A stretch of DNA of 64,000 nt from Thalassoglobus neptunius (GTDB lineage Bacteria > Planctomycetota > Planctomycetia > Planctomycetales > Planctomycetaceae). The DNA is taken from contig NZ_SIHI01000010.1 of NCBI RefSeq assembly GCF_007859735.1, positions 32,906-96,905 of the forward strand. The letters are read 5' to 3'. Position 1 is the first letter of the stretch. The number at the start of each line of letters is the position of its first letter. Both the position numbers and the translations under genes were made by a program. Of this stretch, positions 26,160 through 35,921 are shown one piece after another. The notes beneath the pieces were generated by a model. That model had not been told where the DNA came from, did no database searches, and saw only the letters and a list, made by a program, of their open reading frames with translations.

Positions 26160-26412
26160 CATTTGCTTGGAATCGAAAGCCGGAACGGTTCTCAGTGACG
26201 AAAAATCTGTCCGGAGTCTGGGCGGTCTGTTGATGTTCTCATTCCGGAATGAGACGATGCGGGCAATTCAATAGAATTCAACGAACCTCGGTTGTTTTTC
26301 CGTCTCAATATTGAGGGGATCAGCAGCCGCAGCGTCGGAACCATCGGTGATCAGCGTAAAACCTGAACGAACATCACATTAACGGCACTGACTGAGAAAG
26401 ATTGAGGACGGC
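26160..26412. other. Intergenic region upstream of argG
   Basis: The 253-base spacer should contain the argG promoter. There is a GAATTC palindrome near 26272 but no match to an ARG box, and no hairpin terminator. Confidence 0.35.
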
Positions 26413-27636
26413 ATGGCAGATTCGGTGGTATTGGCGTACAGCGGCGGATTGGACACTTCCGTTCTGGTCGGTTGGCTCATGGACCGGGGATACGATGTTC
26501 ACTGTTTGTACGTTGATCTGGGCCAGCCATGCGAAGACATTGAAGCCATCCTCAAGAAAGCTCTTGATATCGGGGCCAAATCATCCATCGCTGTTGATGT
26601 TCAGGAAGAATTGTGCTGCGACTTTGCATTCCCGGTTTTGCAGTGGCAGGCGAAGTACGAGAACATCTATCTGCTCGGAACGTCCATCGCACGCCCTCTG
26701 ATCTCAAAGATTGCCTTGCAACGAGCTCGCGAAGTCGGTGCTGTCGCTTACGTGCACGGGGCAACCGGAAAAGGCAATGATCAATGCCGGTTCCAACTGG
26801 CTGCGGAAGCACTCGACCCGAAAGTCAAAATCATCGCTCCATGGAGAATGGACGAGTTTCGATCACTGTTCCCCGGTCGAAAAGAGATGCTCGAGTACTG
26901 CGAGGAAAAGAACATCCCGGTGAAGGCAACCGCATCGAAGCCGTATTCATCGGATGAAAACTGCTTGCACATCAGCTACGAAGCGGGCGATCTCGAAGAT
27001 CCGAATGTCGACGGATTTCCAATTATCGACTTCGGAATGACCGTCTCGGCTCAGGATGCTCCCGATCAGGAAACGACCGTCAAAATCGGTTTCGAGTCCG
27101 GAGTCCCTGTCAGCATCAACGGAGAGAAGAAAAACGCCTTCGAAGTTGTCGACGCACTAAACAAACTCGGAGGGGCCAACGGCGTCGGACGCATCGACAT
27201 CGTCGAAAACAGATTTGTCGGAATGAAGAGCAGGGGAGTCTATGAAGCTCCCGGAATGACTTGTCTGTACGCAGCCCATCAGGCACTTGAGCAATTGACC
27301 GTCGACCGCGACGCGATCCATCTCCGTGATCGCCTGAGCCCTGAAGTCGCCGAGATGGTTTACAACGGCTTCTGGTACTGTGCGAAGATGGATGCCCTGA
27401 TGGCATTCATCCAACAACTTCAACAGCCTGTCACCGGGGAAGTAACCCTCGGCCTGTACAAGGGCAACGTTCGAGTCGTTGGACGCACATCGCCGAACTC
27501 TCTCTACGATGAAGCCATCGCTTCCATGGAAGCAGCCGATGAAGCGGACTACAACCAGAACGACGCCGAAGGATTCCTCAGAATCCTGGGAGTCCCATTG
27601 CGAGTCCAGGGGAAAGCACGCCCTCGCCAGTTCTAA
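26413..27636 (+). CDS. argG: Argininosuccinate synthase
   Basis: The 407-residue protein starts with the family's ATP-binding PP-loop AYSGGLDTS (residues 8-16), and carries other hallmarks: TSIARPLISK, HGATGKGNDQ, SSDENCLHISYEAG and YKGNVRVVGRTSPNSLYD. It joins citrulline and aspartate in arginine synthesis, in the cytoplasm. GAGG lies upstream of the ATG. Length matches the family (about 400). It is monocistronic: a strong terminator follows at 27798. Confidence 0.97.
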   Translation: MADSVVLAYSGGLDTSVLVGWLMDRGYDVHCLYVDLGQPCEDIEAILKKALDIGAKSSIAVDVQEELCCDFAFPVLQWQAKYENIYLLGTSIARPLISKIALQRAREVGAVAYVHGATGKGNDQCRFQLAAEALDPKVKIIAPWRMDEFRSLFPGRKEMLEYCEEKNIPVKATASKPYSSDENCLHISYEAGDLEDPNVDGFPIIDFGMTVSAQDAPDQETTVKIGFESGVPVSINGEKKNAFEVVDALNKLGGANGVGRIDIVENRFVGMKSRGVYEAPGMTCLYAAHQALEQLTVDRDAIHLRDRLSPEVAEMVYNGFWYCAKMDALMAFIQQLQQPVTGEVTLGLYKGNVRVVGRTSPNSLYDEAIASMEAADEADYNQNDAEGFLRILGVPLRVQGKARPRQF

Positions 27637-27797
27637 ATCATCCCGATCAGTTTACTGCACTCGCCTGAATTCGAATCATTCGAAGACGAGTGCGTTGGAT
27701 CGCGGGGAAAGAATTCAGCTGCACAAACGCGACTGCGTGCGAGGCAAGTCGTTGGGACGAGTCTTGCAAGCGATGTTGCAGTGGCCGAACTGATTGT

Positions 27798-27840
27798 GAA
27801 TCGATGAGCGGATCAATCGCTCATCGATTCACTTTTTCTT
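27798..27840 (+). terminator. Terminator between argG and SGNH gene
   Basis: A perfect 13-bp stem, GAATCGATGAGCG and CGCTCATCGATTC, encloses a 7-base loop and is followed by ACTTTTTCTTT. It ends argG transcription before the convergent gene at 27899. Confidence 0.88.
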
Positions 27841-27898
27841 TGAGACACTCTGCAAGGGAACAGTGTTACAGAGACCATTGACTCGCATTGGTTTGAAT

Positions 27899-28849
27899 TC
27901 AATCCAATTGATCTTCAATTTGCTCAGTCAACGCATTGGCTTTGACTTCAGCCTCATCCAGCGGCGGACCGGCATTCATTCCGGGACGGACATGTCCAAC
28001 ATCGGAGAGGTAAGCTGCGTGCCAGAGCATCTGCCGTTGATGAACAAGCTTCTCAAGTGACGGATCGTTCTCACCGGAAGGCGTCACTCCCCAGGCATTT
28101 AAGATCGCTTCCGCCAGAATGCGGTGCCCTTCATGATTCAAATGCACGCCATCACCTGACAGGACGAATTCCGGATCGCTTTCTCTTTTCTGCGACACAA
28201 AATTCGTCACTGGTGAGTGCAGATCGATGACCATTTCGACTCGATCCTTTTGGGCCAGAATCCAGTCGGCGTAGCGTTTGATGACGTCATCGTAGTTGTC
28301 GTAGATCGAGTAATAAGCAAACTCATCGGCGTCTGCGGGAACCAGCTTGCCTTTCATCTTCAACGGCAGCGGATCGAAAGGGGGAGGAGTGAGCAGGATC
28401 AGCTTGGCTCCAGATTGATGCACTTTCTCAATCAGCGAGTTGATCCCAGCTTGAAAAATCTGAAACCGTTCCTCATCGAAGGGATGATAGACTCCGTCAT
28501 TCATACCGTAGCAGGCGACGACAACATCTGGCTTCAATTTTTCGAGCGCCCGTTCCAGCCGTTCATGGACGTTCGGGCGAGGAAAAGGATGTCCCGGCTC
28601 CGACAACCCGGAAGCTGTTTCGCTCGGCAGGCCAAGATTGATGATTTCTGGAATCGAGTCCGGAGACTGGCGAAGCAATTCCAGTTCAATCAAAGAGATG
28701 TAATACCCCGAATGCGTGATCGAATCGCCGAGAAACAGGACTCTTTCAGCCATCAAGGCCACATCTTGATCACCAGCGAAAGCGCCGATCACAACTGCAT
28801 TCAGCAAGCTGCACATCAGAAGAATTCGGAACACGAAACTGCGGACCAT
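27899..28849 (-). CDS. Exported SGNH/GDSL-family hydrolase
   Basis: A signal peptide (FRILLMCSLLNAVVIGAFA) opens this 316-residue protein. SGNH blocks are clear: GDSITHSGYY with the Ser nucleophile near residue 42, the Gly in INLGLPSETASG, the Asn in GMNDGVYHPF, and the catalytic Asp/His in DGVHLNHEGH. The family hydrolyses esters of lipids or, in planctomycetes, often acetylated polysaccharides; the substrate here is unknown. It is a single leftward gene. Confidence 0.88.
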   Translation of the reverse strand: MVRSFVFRILLMCSLLNAVVIGAFAGDQDVALMAERVLFLGDSITHSGYYISLIELELLRQSPDSIPEIINLGLPSETASGLSEPGHPFPRPNVHERLERALEKLKPDVVVACYGMNDGVYHPFDEERFQIFQAGINSLIEKVHQSGAKLILLTPPPFDPLPLKMKGKLVPADADEFAYYSIYDNYDDVIKRYADWILAQKDRVEMVIDLHSPVTNFVSQKRESDPEFVLSGDGVHLNHEGHRILAEAILNAWGVTPSGENDPSLEKLVHQRQMLWHAAYLSDVGHVRPGMNAGPPLDEAEVKANALTEQIEDQLD

Positions 28850-29056
28850 TCACTCATCTCCAATCGAAGGACGACTGCAAGCAGATTGTTCAACGTCCAA
28901 ATTGTCGCATAACTGCCTTCTGATCGATACGCTGCCGAGGCTTGGGAAATCTTGCGACTCCAGCAATTTCTCTCAGCGATCAATCAATCCACGAGGGACC
29001 AGAACGTGTGTTGAACCGGGTGACTCCTCAACTGCGACCGCTGTGACTCATTCGAA

Positions 29057-30046
29057 TCAGCGATCCCATTTCCAGTCGCTCACTCCCTTCAGATTCTGAA
29101 TACAGTCCGTCGGCCATCCTCCGTTTTTCAGAGAGATGATTGTTTCGGCTGCCATCGTCAGGGTGTCGAATTGTGATTCAATGTCCAGCCCGGCAACATG
29201 GCCGGACAGCAACACGTTATTCATGGAAACCAGCGGGCTGCTGGTCGGCAGAGGTTCCACATCGAAGACATCCAACCCAGCTGCGCGGAGATGCCCGGAT
29301 TGCAAAGCCTCGATCAAAGCGGATTCGTCGACGAGCGCCCCTCTCGCGGTGTTGATGAAGACGGACCCTTTCTTCATTTTCGCGAATGTGTCGCGATTCA
29401 TCATCTTCAAAGTCTGCGGAGTCATCGGATTGTGGAGTGACACGTAATCTGACTGGCTCAGAAGGTCATCGAGTTCGAGGGTTTCGATCCCCCATTTCTC
29501 GACAAACTCCTTGTTCGGAAACGGCTCGTGAGCGACGACACGCAGGCCCAGACCGATCGCTCGTGTTGCAACAGCCTGTCCAATTCGGCCAAGGCCGACC
29601 AGCCCGAGCGTCTGCCCCATGACGCGGGGATGAGCGACGCGTTTCCAGGCCCCGGAGCGAACACGTTGATCGTTCTCCGGAAACCCGCGAGAGACTCCCA
29701 TCAGCAGGGCGATGGTCTGCTCAGCCACCGAATGATGATTCACTCCTGGAGTGGTCGTCACCACGATTCCCTGACGATCACAAGCTTCGAGATCGACAGC
29801 ATCGAAACCGACTCCGGTCCGCGCAATGACTTTGAGATCCGGACAATTTTTGATGACCTCCTCCGTGTAGGGTTCGGAACCGGCGATCACCGCACAACAA
29901 CCGGACAATTCCTCAATGAGATTGGTTGCCTCCCAAAAACTCTTGTCTCGGTTTCCCGGCAAGACTTCAAACCCTTTTTCAGACAGCAACGAAAAATGGG
30001 GACCTTCGTCAGAATTGAGAGCACAGCATTTCACGGTCAGCGACAA
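29057..30046 (-). CDS. 2-hydroxyacid dehydrogenase (phosphoglycerate-dehydrogenase family), TTG start
   Basis: Homology begins at residue MSLTVKCCAL; the TTG at 30046 is preceded by GAGGAG at 6 bases, so it is the likely start (GTG at 30034 is the alternative). The 329-residue protein has the NAD-binding GLVGLGRIGQA, catalytic Arg in NTARGALVDE, Glu in DVEPLP and His in SGHVAG, all of the D-isomer-specific 2-hydroxyacid dehydrogenase family. No ACT or regulatory domain is present, so it is not a long-form SerA. The true substrate could be phosphoglycerate, glyoxylate or another 2-ketoacid. Confidence 0.88.
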   Translation of the reverse strand: MSLTVKCCALNSDEGPHFSLLSEKGFEVLPGNRDKSFWEATNLIEELSGCCAVIAGSEPYTEEVIKNCPDLKVIARTGVGFDAVDLEACDRQGIVVTTTPGVNHHSVAEQTIALLMGVSRGFPENDQRVRSGAWKRVAHPRVMGQTLGLVGLGRIGQAVATRAIGLGLRVVAHEPFPNKEFVEKWGIETLELDDLLSQSDYVSLHNPMTPQTLKMMNRDTFAKMKKGSVFINTARGALVDESALIEALQSGHLRAAGLDVFDVEPLPTSSPLVSMNNVLLSGHVAGLDIESQFDTLTMAAETIISLKNGGWPTDCIQNLKGVSDWKWDR

Positions 30047-30282
30047 AGAAATCTCCTCACAGGCGGCAGACAAACGGTTTGAACATCTTGATGCGTTATC
30101 ACAATAGTTGACACCCACGAGTGGTTCCAGCCAACGGATCAGCTTGGCAAACTTGCTGTTGGACACATCGTTTCTCTGAAATATTGAGGAGTTCGCCGGG
30201 ATCACCACTTCTTGGAAACTTTTGTGAACGGAGCGTTTTTGGATTGACCGGCGTTGAAAACAGAAATACCATTTCCTGCTCA
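30047..30282. other. Divergent region between dehydrogenase and bfd genes
   Basis: This 236-base stretch should hold the leftward and rightward promoters. A frame continuous with the dehydrogenase extends upstream here, but no homology to the family is seen in it. Confidence 0.35.
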
Positions 30283-30297
30283 TGAGACTCAGTCTCA
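30283..30297 (+). promoter_or_regulatory. Fur-like 7-1-7 palindrome before bfd
   Basis: TGAGACTCAGTCTCA is a perfect 7-1-7 inverted repeat 17 bases upstream of the ferredoxin start. It matches the classic Fur architecture (TGATAATnATTATCA) at five of seven positions per arm, and the downstream gene is an iron-release protein, so iron control is a reasonable inference. Confidence 0.5.
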
Positions 30298-30314
30298 ATA
30301 ACACAGGAGTGGAA

Positions 30315-30545
30315 ATGAGTCAAATCTTTGAATCTGATTCCAAAACTGCTTCAGACACCGTCGTTTGTCGATGCCTGAATGTCACGCACTCCACCATTTC
30401 TGATTGCGTGAATCTGTACGGAGCAGAAAGCCATCAGGAAGTGCGTGGGCTCTGTGGCGCTGGCGGTGGCTGCATGAGCTGTCGTTCAAGAATCAAGCAA
30501 CTCATTGCCCAGCATCAAAGCAACCGCTCTGAAGCACGTCGCTAA
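30315..30545 (+). CDS. bfd: Bacterioferritin-associated ferredoxin-like protein
   Basis: The start at 30315 has AGGAG 6 bases upstream. The 76-residue product carries the BFD-type [2Fe-2S] site: CRC near the start and CGAGGGCMSC later. This family reduces the iron core of bacterioferritin so that iron can be released. The bacterioferritin gene is convergent 245 bases away, and a Fur-like palindrome overlaps the promoter region. One extra Cys (CGAGGGC) lies near the usual pair. Confidence 0.85.
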   Translation: MSQIFESDSKTASDTVVCRCLNVTHSTISDCVNLYGAESHQEVRGLCGAGGGCMSCRSRIKQLIAQHQSNRSEARR

Positions 30546-30654
30546 CGGCTTCATCGAGCTTCTGGAGACGCCCCGCCAGCAATTGTGACGGACGCCTGAT
30601 CATCTCGATTTCAGGCTCGCTGGACCGCCGAAGAGCATCAGCCCAAAAACAGAG

Positions 30655-30686
30655 CAGGGCAGACACTCTTTCGAATGCCTGCCCTG
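30655..30686. terminator. Weak bidirectional hairpin between bfd and bfr
   Basis: CAGGGCAG and CTGCCCTG form an 8-bp stem with a 16-base loop. TTTT follows 6 bases later on the plus strand; on the minus strand TTTTT follows a few bases after the stem. It sits between two convergent iron genes. Confidence 0.4.
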
Positions 30687-30789
30687 AATCTGTTTTCAAC
30701 CTGCAATCAGCTTTGCTCAAACTGCAACTTTTAGAGTGCGAAACATTCGCTCGGATCGCAGCTTTGAAAGTTGAGTTCGGAATCCGAGA

Positions 30790-31269
30790 TCAGTCTTTTG
30801 ACTCACCCATTTGAGAGAGCATGTAGTTTTCCATGCCGAGCTTGTCGATCAGATCCAGCTGTGCTTCCAGCCAGTCGACGCTTTCTTCAGTTTCACGGAT
30901 GATCTTTTCCATGATTTCGCGGCTCGCGGCGTCTTTTTCTTCAAGACAGATCTGAACGCCTTCGTTGTATGTCTTGCTGGCGTTCAGTTCGAGGGCGAGA
31001 TCGTTTTCCAGCTGTTCTTTGATGTTGTCACCGACGCGAATCACGTCATAGCGAGCGATTTCGGGAACTCCATCGAAGAAAAGAATCCGGTCGACCAGAA
31101 GTTCTGCATGCTGCATCTCTTCGATCGATTCCTGATAGTGGTGAGCTCCCAGCTTGTTCAAGCCCCAGTTTGTGCACATTTTGGCCTGAACGAAATACTG
31201 GTTAATCGCTGTCAATTCGATTGTCAGTCCCGCGTTGAGAGCGTCAATGACGCGTTGACTCCCCTGCAT
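30790..31269 (-). CDS. bfr: Bacterioferritin
   Basis: The 159-residue protein aligns throughout with bacterioferritin: MQGSQRVIDALN at the start, Glu18, the Glu51/His54 di-iron pair in IEEMQHAE, and Met52, which ligates haem in this family. Full length and close spacing to the bfd gene support an iron-storage role in the cytoplasm, as a 24-subunit shell. A ferritin lacking haem is excluded by the Met. Confidence 0.95.
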   Translation of the reverse strand: MQGSQRVIDALNAGLTIELTAINQYFVQAKMCTNWGLNKLGAHHYQESIEEMQHAELLVDRILFFDGVPEIARYDVIRVGDNIKEQLENDLALELNASKTYNEGVQICLEEKDAASREIMEKIIRETEESVDWLEAQLDLIDKLGMENYMLSQMGESKD

Positions 31270-31524
31270 CTGTGACTCCGATCATCACGTTGAAGTGTTC
31301 AAAAAATCAGTGAAATTCAGTGTATGTGCTCATCCAGTCGCGATCGATTCCGCCGCCCGACTGGTTGATAATTTTGTGCCGATTGAGACAACGTATCGAG
31401 AGTTCCCAGCTTCTGTTTTCCAGCGACAGCAACAGCCCGACACAAAAATCACTGGGCCAAACACGTTCCCGAAACGGGTCAGTCACTACGAAAATCGGCG
31501 AAATTCCGAGACCGGTAAAAGTTC

Positions 31525-32925
31525 CTACTTGAGGTCGTATTCTTTGATTTTGCGATACAGTGTTCTCTCGCCGATGCCCAGCATGGAGGCTGTCTCTTCC
31601 CGTTTTCCACCGGTCAATTCGAGCGTTCGAGCGATGTAATATCGTTCGACCTCTTCAAGAGGGCGACCGATGAGGACGTCGGCTCCGGCTCCTCCGGCCG
31701 TTCCGTCACTGGACTGACCACAAAGTTCAGCAAGTTCACTCGGCAAATCGTCAACATCCAGCAGGCCATCGACATCGAGCGCGAGCATCCCTTCGATTGT
31801 ATTGCGAAGCTGGCGAATGTTTCCCGGCCAGTCAAATGTCATGAGGGCCTGTCTCGCTGCCCGGCTGATTCCCTCCACTTCGCGTCCCTGACGCTTACAG
31901 AACTCCTTCAGGAAGTGGTCGATGAGCAGGGGAATGTCCTCCCGGCGATCACGTAGCGGCGGAAGATAAATCGTGACGACACTCAAACGGTAGTACAAAT
32001 CACTGCGAAATGTGCCTTCTTCCATCGCCTGTTTCAGGTCGGCATTTGTTGCAGCGACGAGCCGCACATTGATCGATTTCTCTTCGTTGGAACCGATTCT
32101 TGTGATCCGCCGATCTTCCAAGACTCTCAGAAGCTTGATCTGTGTATCTGTCGGCATTTCGCCAACTTCATCGAGGAACAGTGTTCCGCCGTTGGCGTAT
32201 TCAAATTTTCCAATTCGCTTCGAAGCAGCTCCGGTGAAGGCTCCCTGTTCATGTCCGAACAATTCGCTCTCGAGAATACTTTCCGGCAGAGCGGAGATAT
32301 TCAGAGGTACGAAAGGCTTGCTCTTGCGGGGGCTATTTTGATGAAGAGCACGTGCGACAAGTTCTTTCCCGGTTCCACTTTCCCCGAGAATCAGGACTGT
32401 CGTGTCTGTTGGAGCGAGGTTTTTGAGCTGTTCGATGACGCGATGCATCGACGGGCTGTTGCCGATGACTCCTTCGAACCCGAACTTCTCGTCGAGTCCG
32501 CGCGACAGCGCAACATTCCGTCTCAGAAGGCGAATACGACTCGACGCCTTCTCGACAGCTTGACGTAACTCCTGAATATCAAGAGGTTTCGTAAGATAGG
32601 TGTAGGCCCCGCTTTGCATCGCTGTGACTACCGTCGGCACCGAACTATGTGCCGTCAGGACAATCACTTCCGAGTCGGGGAGTTCTTCCTTGGCTTTTCG
32701 GAGAATCTCCAGTCCATCGACATCGTCCATCTTAAGGTCAGTGATGATGACGTCGAAGTTCTGGCTCTCAATCAATTCCGCTCCACGCGGACCCGAATTC
32801 GCAATCGTACACTCACAGTTGATGCGTTCGAGACTTTCAGCAACCGCCTGCGCGTGCGGCTCGTCGTCATCGACGACCAACACCGAAACGGCAATAGCAA
32901 AGGCATCTGACCGTGACTGACTCAC
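31525..32925 (-). CDS. Sigma-54-dependent response regulator (NtrC family)
   Basis: The GTG at 32925 has AGGA 8 bases upstream; extensions further upstream do not look coding. The 466-residue protein has a receiver domain (phospho-acceptor Asp63 in VIITDLKM), an AAA+ domain with GESGTGKE and the sigma-54 contact GAFTGA, and a C-terminal Fis-type helix-turn-helix ([20 protein letters not shown]). It should activate RNA polymerase with sigma-54 after phosphorylation. No histidine kinase lies nearby, so its signal is unknown. Confidence 0.93.
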   Translation of the reverse strand: MSQSRSDAFAIAVSVLVVDDDEPHAQAVAESLERINCECTIANSGPRGAELIESQNFDVIITDLKMDDVDGLEILRKAKEELPDSEVIVLTAHSSVPTVVTAMQSGAYTYLTKPLDIQELRQAVEKASSRIRLLRRNVALSRGLDEKFGFEGVIGNSPSMHRVIEQLKNLAPTDTTVLILGESGTGKELVARALHQNSPRKSKPFVPLNISALPESILESELFGHEQGAFTGAASKRIGKFEYANGGTLFLDEVGEMPTDTQIKLLRVLEDRRITRIGSNEEKSINVRLVAATNADLKQAMEEGTFRSDLYYRLSVVTIYLPPLRDRREDIPLLIDHFLKEFCKRQGREVEGISRAARQALMTFDWPGNIRQLRNTIEGMLALDVDGLLDVDDLPSELAELCGQSSDGTAGGAGADVLIGRPLEEVERYYIARTLELTGGKREETASMLGIGERTLYRKIKEYDLK

Positions 32926-33365
32926 GTAAATCTTCCTGAGAGAGTGTGACCGGGAAAACCTGCAATATTTACAGGTCGCCGCCACTCTGTAAAGCGGCCG
33001 AAATGGCAGTTTGCTGAGAAGTTGGAATTCCAAGCCCTTCGCCCGCAAACTTTCGAATTGCGAAATTTCCTGAACCTCGAAGCAGCGGTGTCATCTTGTG
33101 ATGTTTCCGCGAGTTCGGGTATTCTTCGACCGTTGACCCTGGCGTCAAACTGAGAACGGAATCCAAACTCCGCCAAAACACGTCGCATCACTGTTTCTGA
33201 CTCAATGAATGTTTCAGAAAACGACTCGATGAAATGTTTCGGGATCACACTGAATGCATCCCGACTTGTGACTCGCTGCGAATCTCAAAAGCGTAGACAC
33301 CATGCATCGAGAGAGACGAGTTCAGGGGAGTGCAGAGACACCATGCAAATGGTCTAAGGAAAGCG
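32926..33365. other. Divergent promoter region between regulator and LptB-like genes
   Basis: About 440 bases separate the two start codons. Short frames exist but none shows host codon use or a domain. Promoters for both genes are expected; I see no clear -24/-12 sigma-54 site. Confidence 0.4.
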
Positions 33366-34274
33366 ATGTCGATCCTGCAATGTGAAGATCTGGTCAAAGT
33401 TTATCCCGGCGGAAAACGGGCTGTCGACGGTGTTTCTTTTGATGTCGAACCGGGTGAGATTGTCGGGCTGTTGGGCCCGAATGGTGCCGGAAAGTCGACC
33501 ACATTCCGGATGACTTGTGGCCTCACATCACCCACCAAAGGCAAAGTCTTTCTCAACGGAGTCGATGTCAGCCGGTGGCCGATGTACAAGCGGGCTCGGC
33601 ACGGAATGGGCTACCTGCCACAAGACCAGAGCATCTTCACCAAGCTATCGGTTGAACAGAATCTCATCGCAATTCTGGAGTTCCTGCCACTTTCGAGGAA
33701 AGAACGGAAAGAACGACTCGACCGGCTGCTGGGACAGTTCGGTCTCGATGATAAGCGAAAACAGATCTCATCGACTCTCTCGGGAGGAGAACGTCGACGA
33801 CTCGAGATCGCACGCTGTTTGTCGAGCAAGCCGAAAATCATCCTTCTCGACGAACCCTTCACCGGAATTGATCCGACCACGATCAATGACATTCAAGACA
33901 TTATCGGAGAACTGAGAGACTCCGGGATCTCCATTCTGCTCACCGACCACCGGGAGCGTGAAACTCTGACCATCACCGATCGCAGTAATATCATTTGCGA
34001 TGGTCGCGTTGTTGTCAGTGGAGATGTTGAGACGGTGCTGAACAACAAGGAAGCCCAGGAGAAGTATTTTGGTCGCCGCTTCGATGCAACATCCATTATC
34101 GAAGAGAAATCCAATTTCCGCGTCGACCGTGCAGAAACTCTTCCGATTCCCGCCCCGCATACATTCAAAAAGCCGCAGGAAACCGCCAGTCCCGAAACAA
34201 TTTCGCAGCCGTCAGCTTCGACCGCACCTCGACGAGAGACGGAAGACCGAGTGGACGAATCCGAGTGGCTCTAA
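33366..34274 (+). CDS. LptB-like ABC transporter ATPase with C-terminal extension
   Basis: The start at 33366 has AAGGA 5 bases upstream. The first 235 or so of 302 residues match the ATPase that powers lipopolysaccharide export (Walker A GPNGAGKST, signature LSGGERRRLEIAR, Walker B IILLDEPFTGID, and the LptB-like YLPQDQSIFTKLSVEQN). The last 65 residues are an unusual Pro/Ser/Thr-rich tail (PETISQPSAST). LptF, LptG and LptC are not adjacent. A general ABC ATPase of the same branch is the alternative. Confidence 0.82.
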   Translation: MSILQCEDLVKVYPGGKRAVDGVSFDVEPGEIVGLLGPNGAGKSTTFRMTCGLTSPTKGKVFLNGVDVSRWPMYKRARHGMGYLPQDQSIFTKLSVEQNLIAILEFLPLSRKERKERLDRLLGQFGLDDKRKQISSTLSGGERRRLEIARCLSSKPKIILLDEPFTGIDPTTINDIQDIIGELRDSGISILLTDHRERETLTITDRSNIICDGRVVVSGDVETVLNNKEAQEKYFGRRFDATSIIEEKSNFRVDRAETLPIPAPHTFKKPQETASPETISQPSASTAPRRETEDRVDESEWL

Positions 34275-34389
34275 ATCGAGTTGATGCTGTTTCAGCAGTC
34301 GCCTCGGGAATCCATTTCGCACGTCCACAAAGATAGAGTGGGTTGGCTAATTCGGAGGCGTCAAAGATCGTTCGGAGAGTGCTTCGAAA

Positions 34390-34863
34390 TCAGTGAGCTG
34401 CGATGAGATCATTCATCGCGGGGGAACCTGCGACGAGTTGTTGCCCGTTCTCACCTGTGCAGCCTTGTTGAGGCGACTTGTCTCCGGAGTCTTGCTTCGG
34501 ATTCAATTTCTCTCCGCTCCCGGTCCGAACTGACTCGATGTGGTGGCGGCACTTGGGGCAACGATCCAGATGGTTCTCAAATTTCCCAGCGACAACCTCT
34601 GTCAGTTTTCCAGCAACGTAGTCCTCTGCCTGATTAATGACTTCAGCACAAGTCATGTGCCCAGCGACCACCTGTCGTTGAGTTTGCAGGACCAGAAATC
34701 CGATGAAAAGGAAAACTGCCAGCGATCCCCCAATTGCGGTCAATCGCTTGAGTTTCTCTTGCCGACGACACGTTCTTTGTCGATCCAGCATCGATCGAAT
34801 CACGCCAGCGGGGCAGTCACCCCAACCTTCGTTGCTGCCTGGATTCTCCGAATTTTCTGACAT
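34390..34863 (-). CDS. Membrane protein with C-terminal zinc-finger (zf-HC2-like) motif
   Basis: The start at 34863 (MSENSENPG) is chosen over an in-frame ATG at 34926. The 157-residue protein has one helix (about 43-60) and then MTCAEV (Cys72) with HLDRCPKCRHH (His98, Cys102, Cys105), the pattern of anti-sigma factor zinc fingers. In ordinary anti-sigma factors that motif comes before the helix, in the cytoplasm; here it follows the helix, so the topology or function differs. No sigma-factor gene adjoins it. Function unknown. Confidence 0.65.
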   Translation of the reverse strand: MSENSENPGSNEGWGDCPAGVIRSMLDRQRTCRRQEKLKRLTAIGGSLAVFLFIGFLVLQTQRQVVAGHMTCAEVINQAEDYVAGKLTEVVAGKFENHLDRCPKCRHHIESVRTGSGEKLNPKQDSGDKSPQQGCTGENGQQLVAGSPAMNDLIAAH

Positions 34864-35165
34864 CAGATTTCTCCGCCTGCGTGAACGGCCTGAAATGCGC
34901 TTTCCAAGCCGCCCCTCCCCACTCAACAGTTGATGTATTCAACCAAAGATCTTCAAAGCAACGATTCTTTCGCTGATCGTTTTCACAACAAGACTGCCAC
35001 GACACTCAAGATTATCGATGTCTGACGCGTTCAAGACTGTAAAGCAGCCCACAAACAGAATGCAATCCGGCAACTTTCGCGATCAACGAGATAACAACTG
35101 AAAACAATCCGTCCGTAATTTCGAGGAGAACGCTCAGCCTCACACGTCCTACTCATTGATAAATG
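34864..35165. other. Intergenic region before Crp/Fnr gene end
   Basis: This 302-base gap between two leftward genes shows no gene. It may hold the promoter of the zinc-finger membrane gene. I see no strong hairpin. Confidence 0.35.
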
Positions 35166-35921
35166 TCACGTTCCGTAGCGTGCGGGACGTGCTGTTCTGT
35201 GAAGGAATGGGCTGTCGACCGGGACTTCCGGAGAAGTGACTCCGATCGTCGCTGCCAACCGGTCGATATCGTTCAGGATGAGATGCCGTCGTTCGATCTT
35301 GAGTTTGCCCTCGGACTGCAAATCCCCCAGAACAACGGTCACTGTCTCACGAGTGCTGCCGATGATGCTGGCCAGTTCCTGATGCGAGAGCTTGATTTTC
35401 AGCCGAACGCCGTCAGGAGTTCTCACCCCGTATTGGTCCGCCAGTTCAATCAGAAGATGGATCAGTCGCTCGCGGTTAGACCGGAAGAGCAGGGACTTCA
35501 ACCGCCGCTCCACACGACGCCGACGAAACCCTATCAACTTTGTGATACCAATCGCCACGTTGGCTTCTGATTCCATTAAGTCCTGAATGATCACCTTCGG
35601 AATGCGAATCAACGTGCTGGGCATCATTGCTTCTGCGAACTCTTCACGTTGCCCCCCATCAAAGACAGCCAACTCGCCAAAAACTTCTCCGGGTTCGATC
35701 AGTGCCAGAAGTGCCTGTTTTCCATCGGAGGTGACATGGAACAGCTTGACGCGCCCCTTGGTGAGCAGCAAAACCGATTCGCTCGCATCTGACGGAAGAT
35801 AGATCATCTCCCCTTTGCCGAAAGAGCGACTCTGTGAAGCAGCTTCCAAACGCTCAATTTGATCTTCGGTCAACCGTTCGAACAACGGGCACTCTTTGAG
35901 GAACCAAAGTTTTTCGTCCAT
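35166..35921 (-). CDS. Crp/Fnr-family transcription regulator
   Basis: The 251-residue protein has the cyclic-nucleotide-binding-like domain (about 10-125, with GEVFGELAVFDGG) and a winged helix with the recognition segment LASIIGSTRETVTVVLGDLQ. There are two Cys-free stretches where an iron-sulphur Fnr would have four cysteines, so it is not an oxygen-sensing Fnr. The ligand is unknown. It has a long C-terminal tail. Confidence 0.9.
   Translation of the reverse strand: MDEKLWFLKECPLFERLTEDQIERLEAASQSRSFGKGEMIYLPSDASESVLLLTKGRVKLFHVTSDGKQALLALIEPGEVFGELAVFDGGQREEFAEAMMPSTLIRIPKVIIQDLMESEANVAIGITKLIGFRRRRVERRLKSLLFRSNRERLIHLLIELADQYGVRTPDGVRLKIKLSHQELASIIGSTRETVTVVLGDLQSEGKLKIERRHLILNDIDRLAATIGVTSPEVPVDSPFLHRTARPARYGT

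Noticed and set aside
26160..26412. ARG box before argG
   Set aside because: A GAATTC palindrome is present, but the flanks do not match the TGAATn4-6ATTCA consensus.
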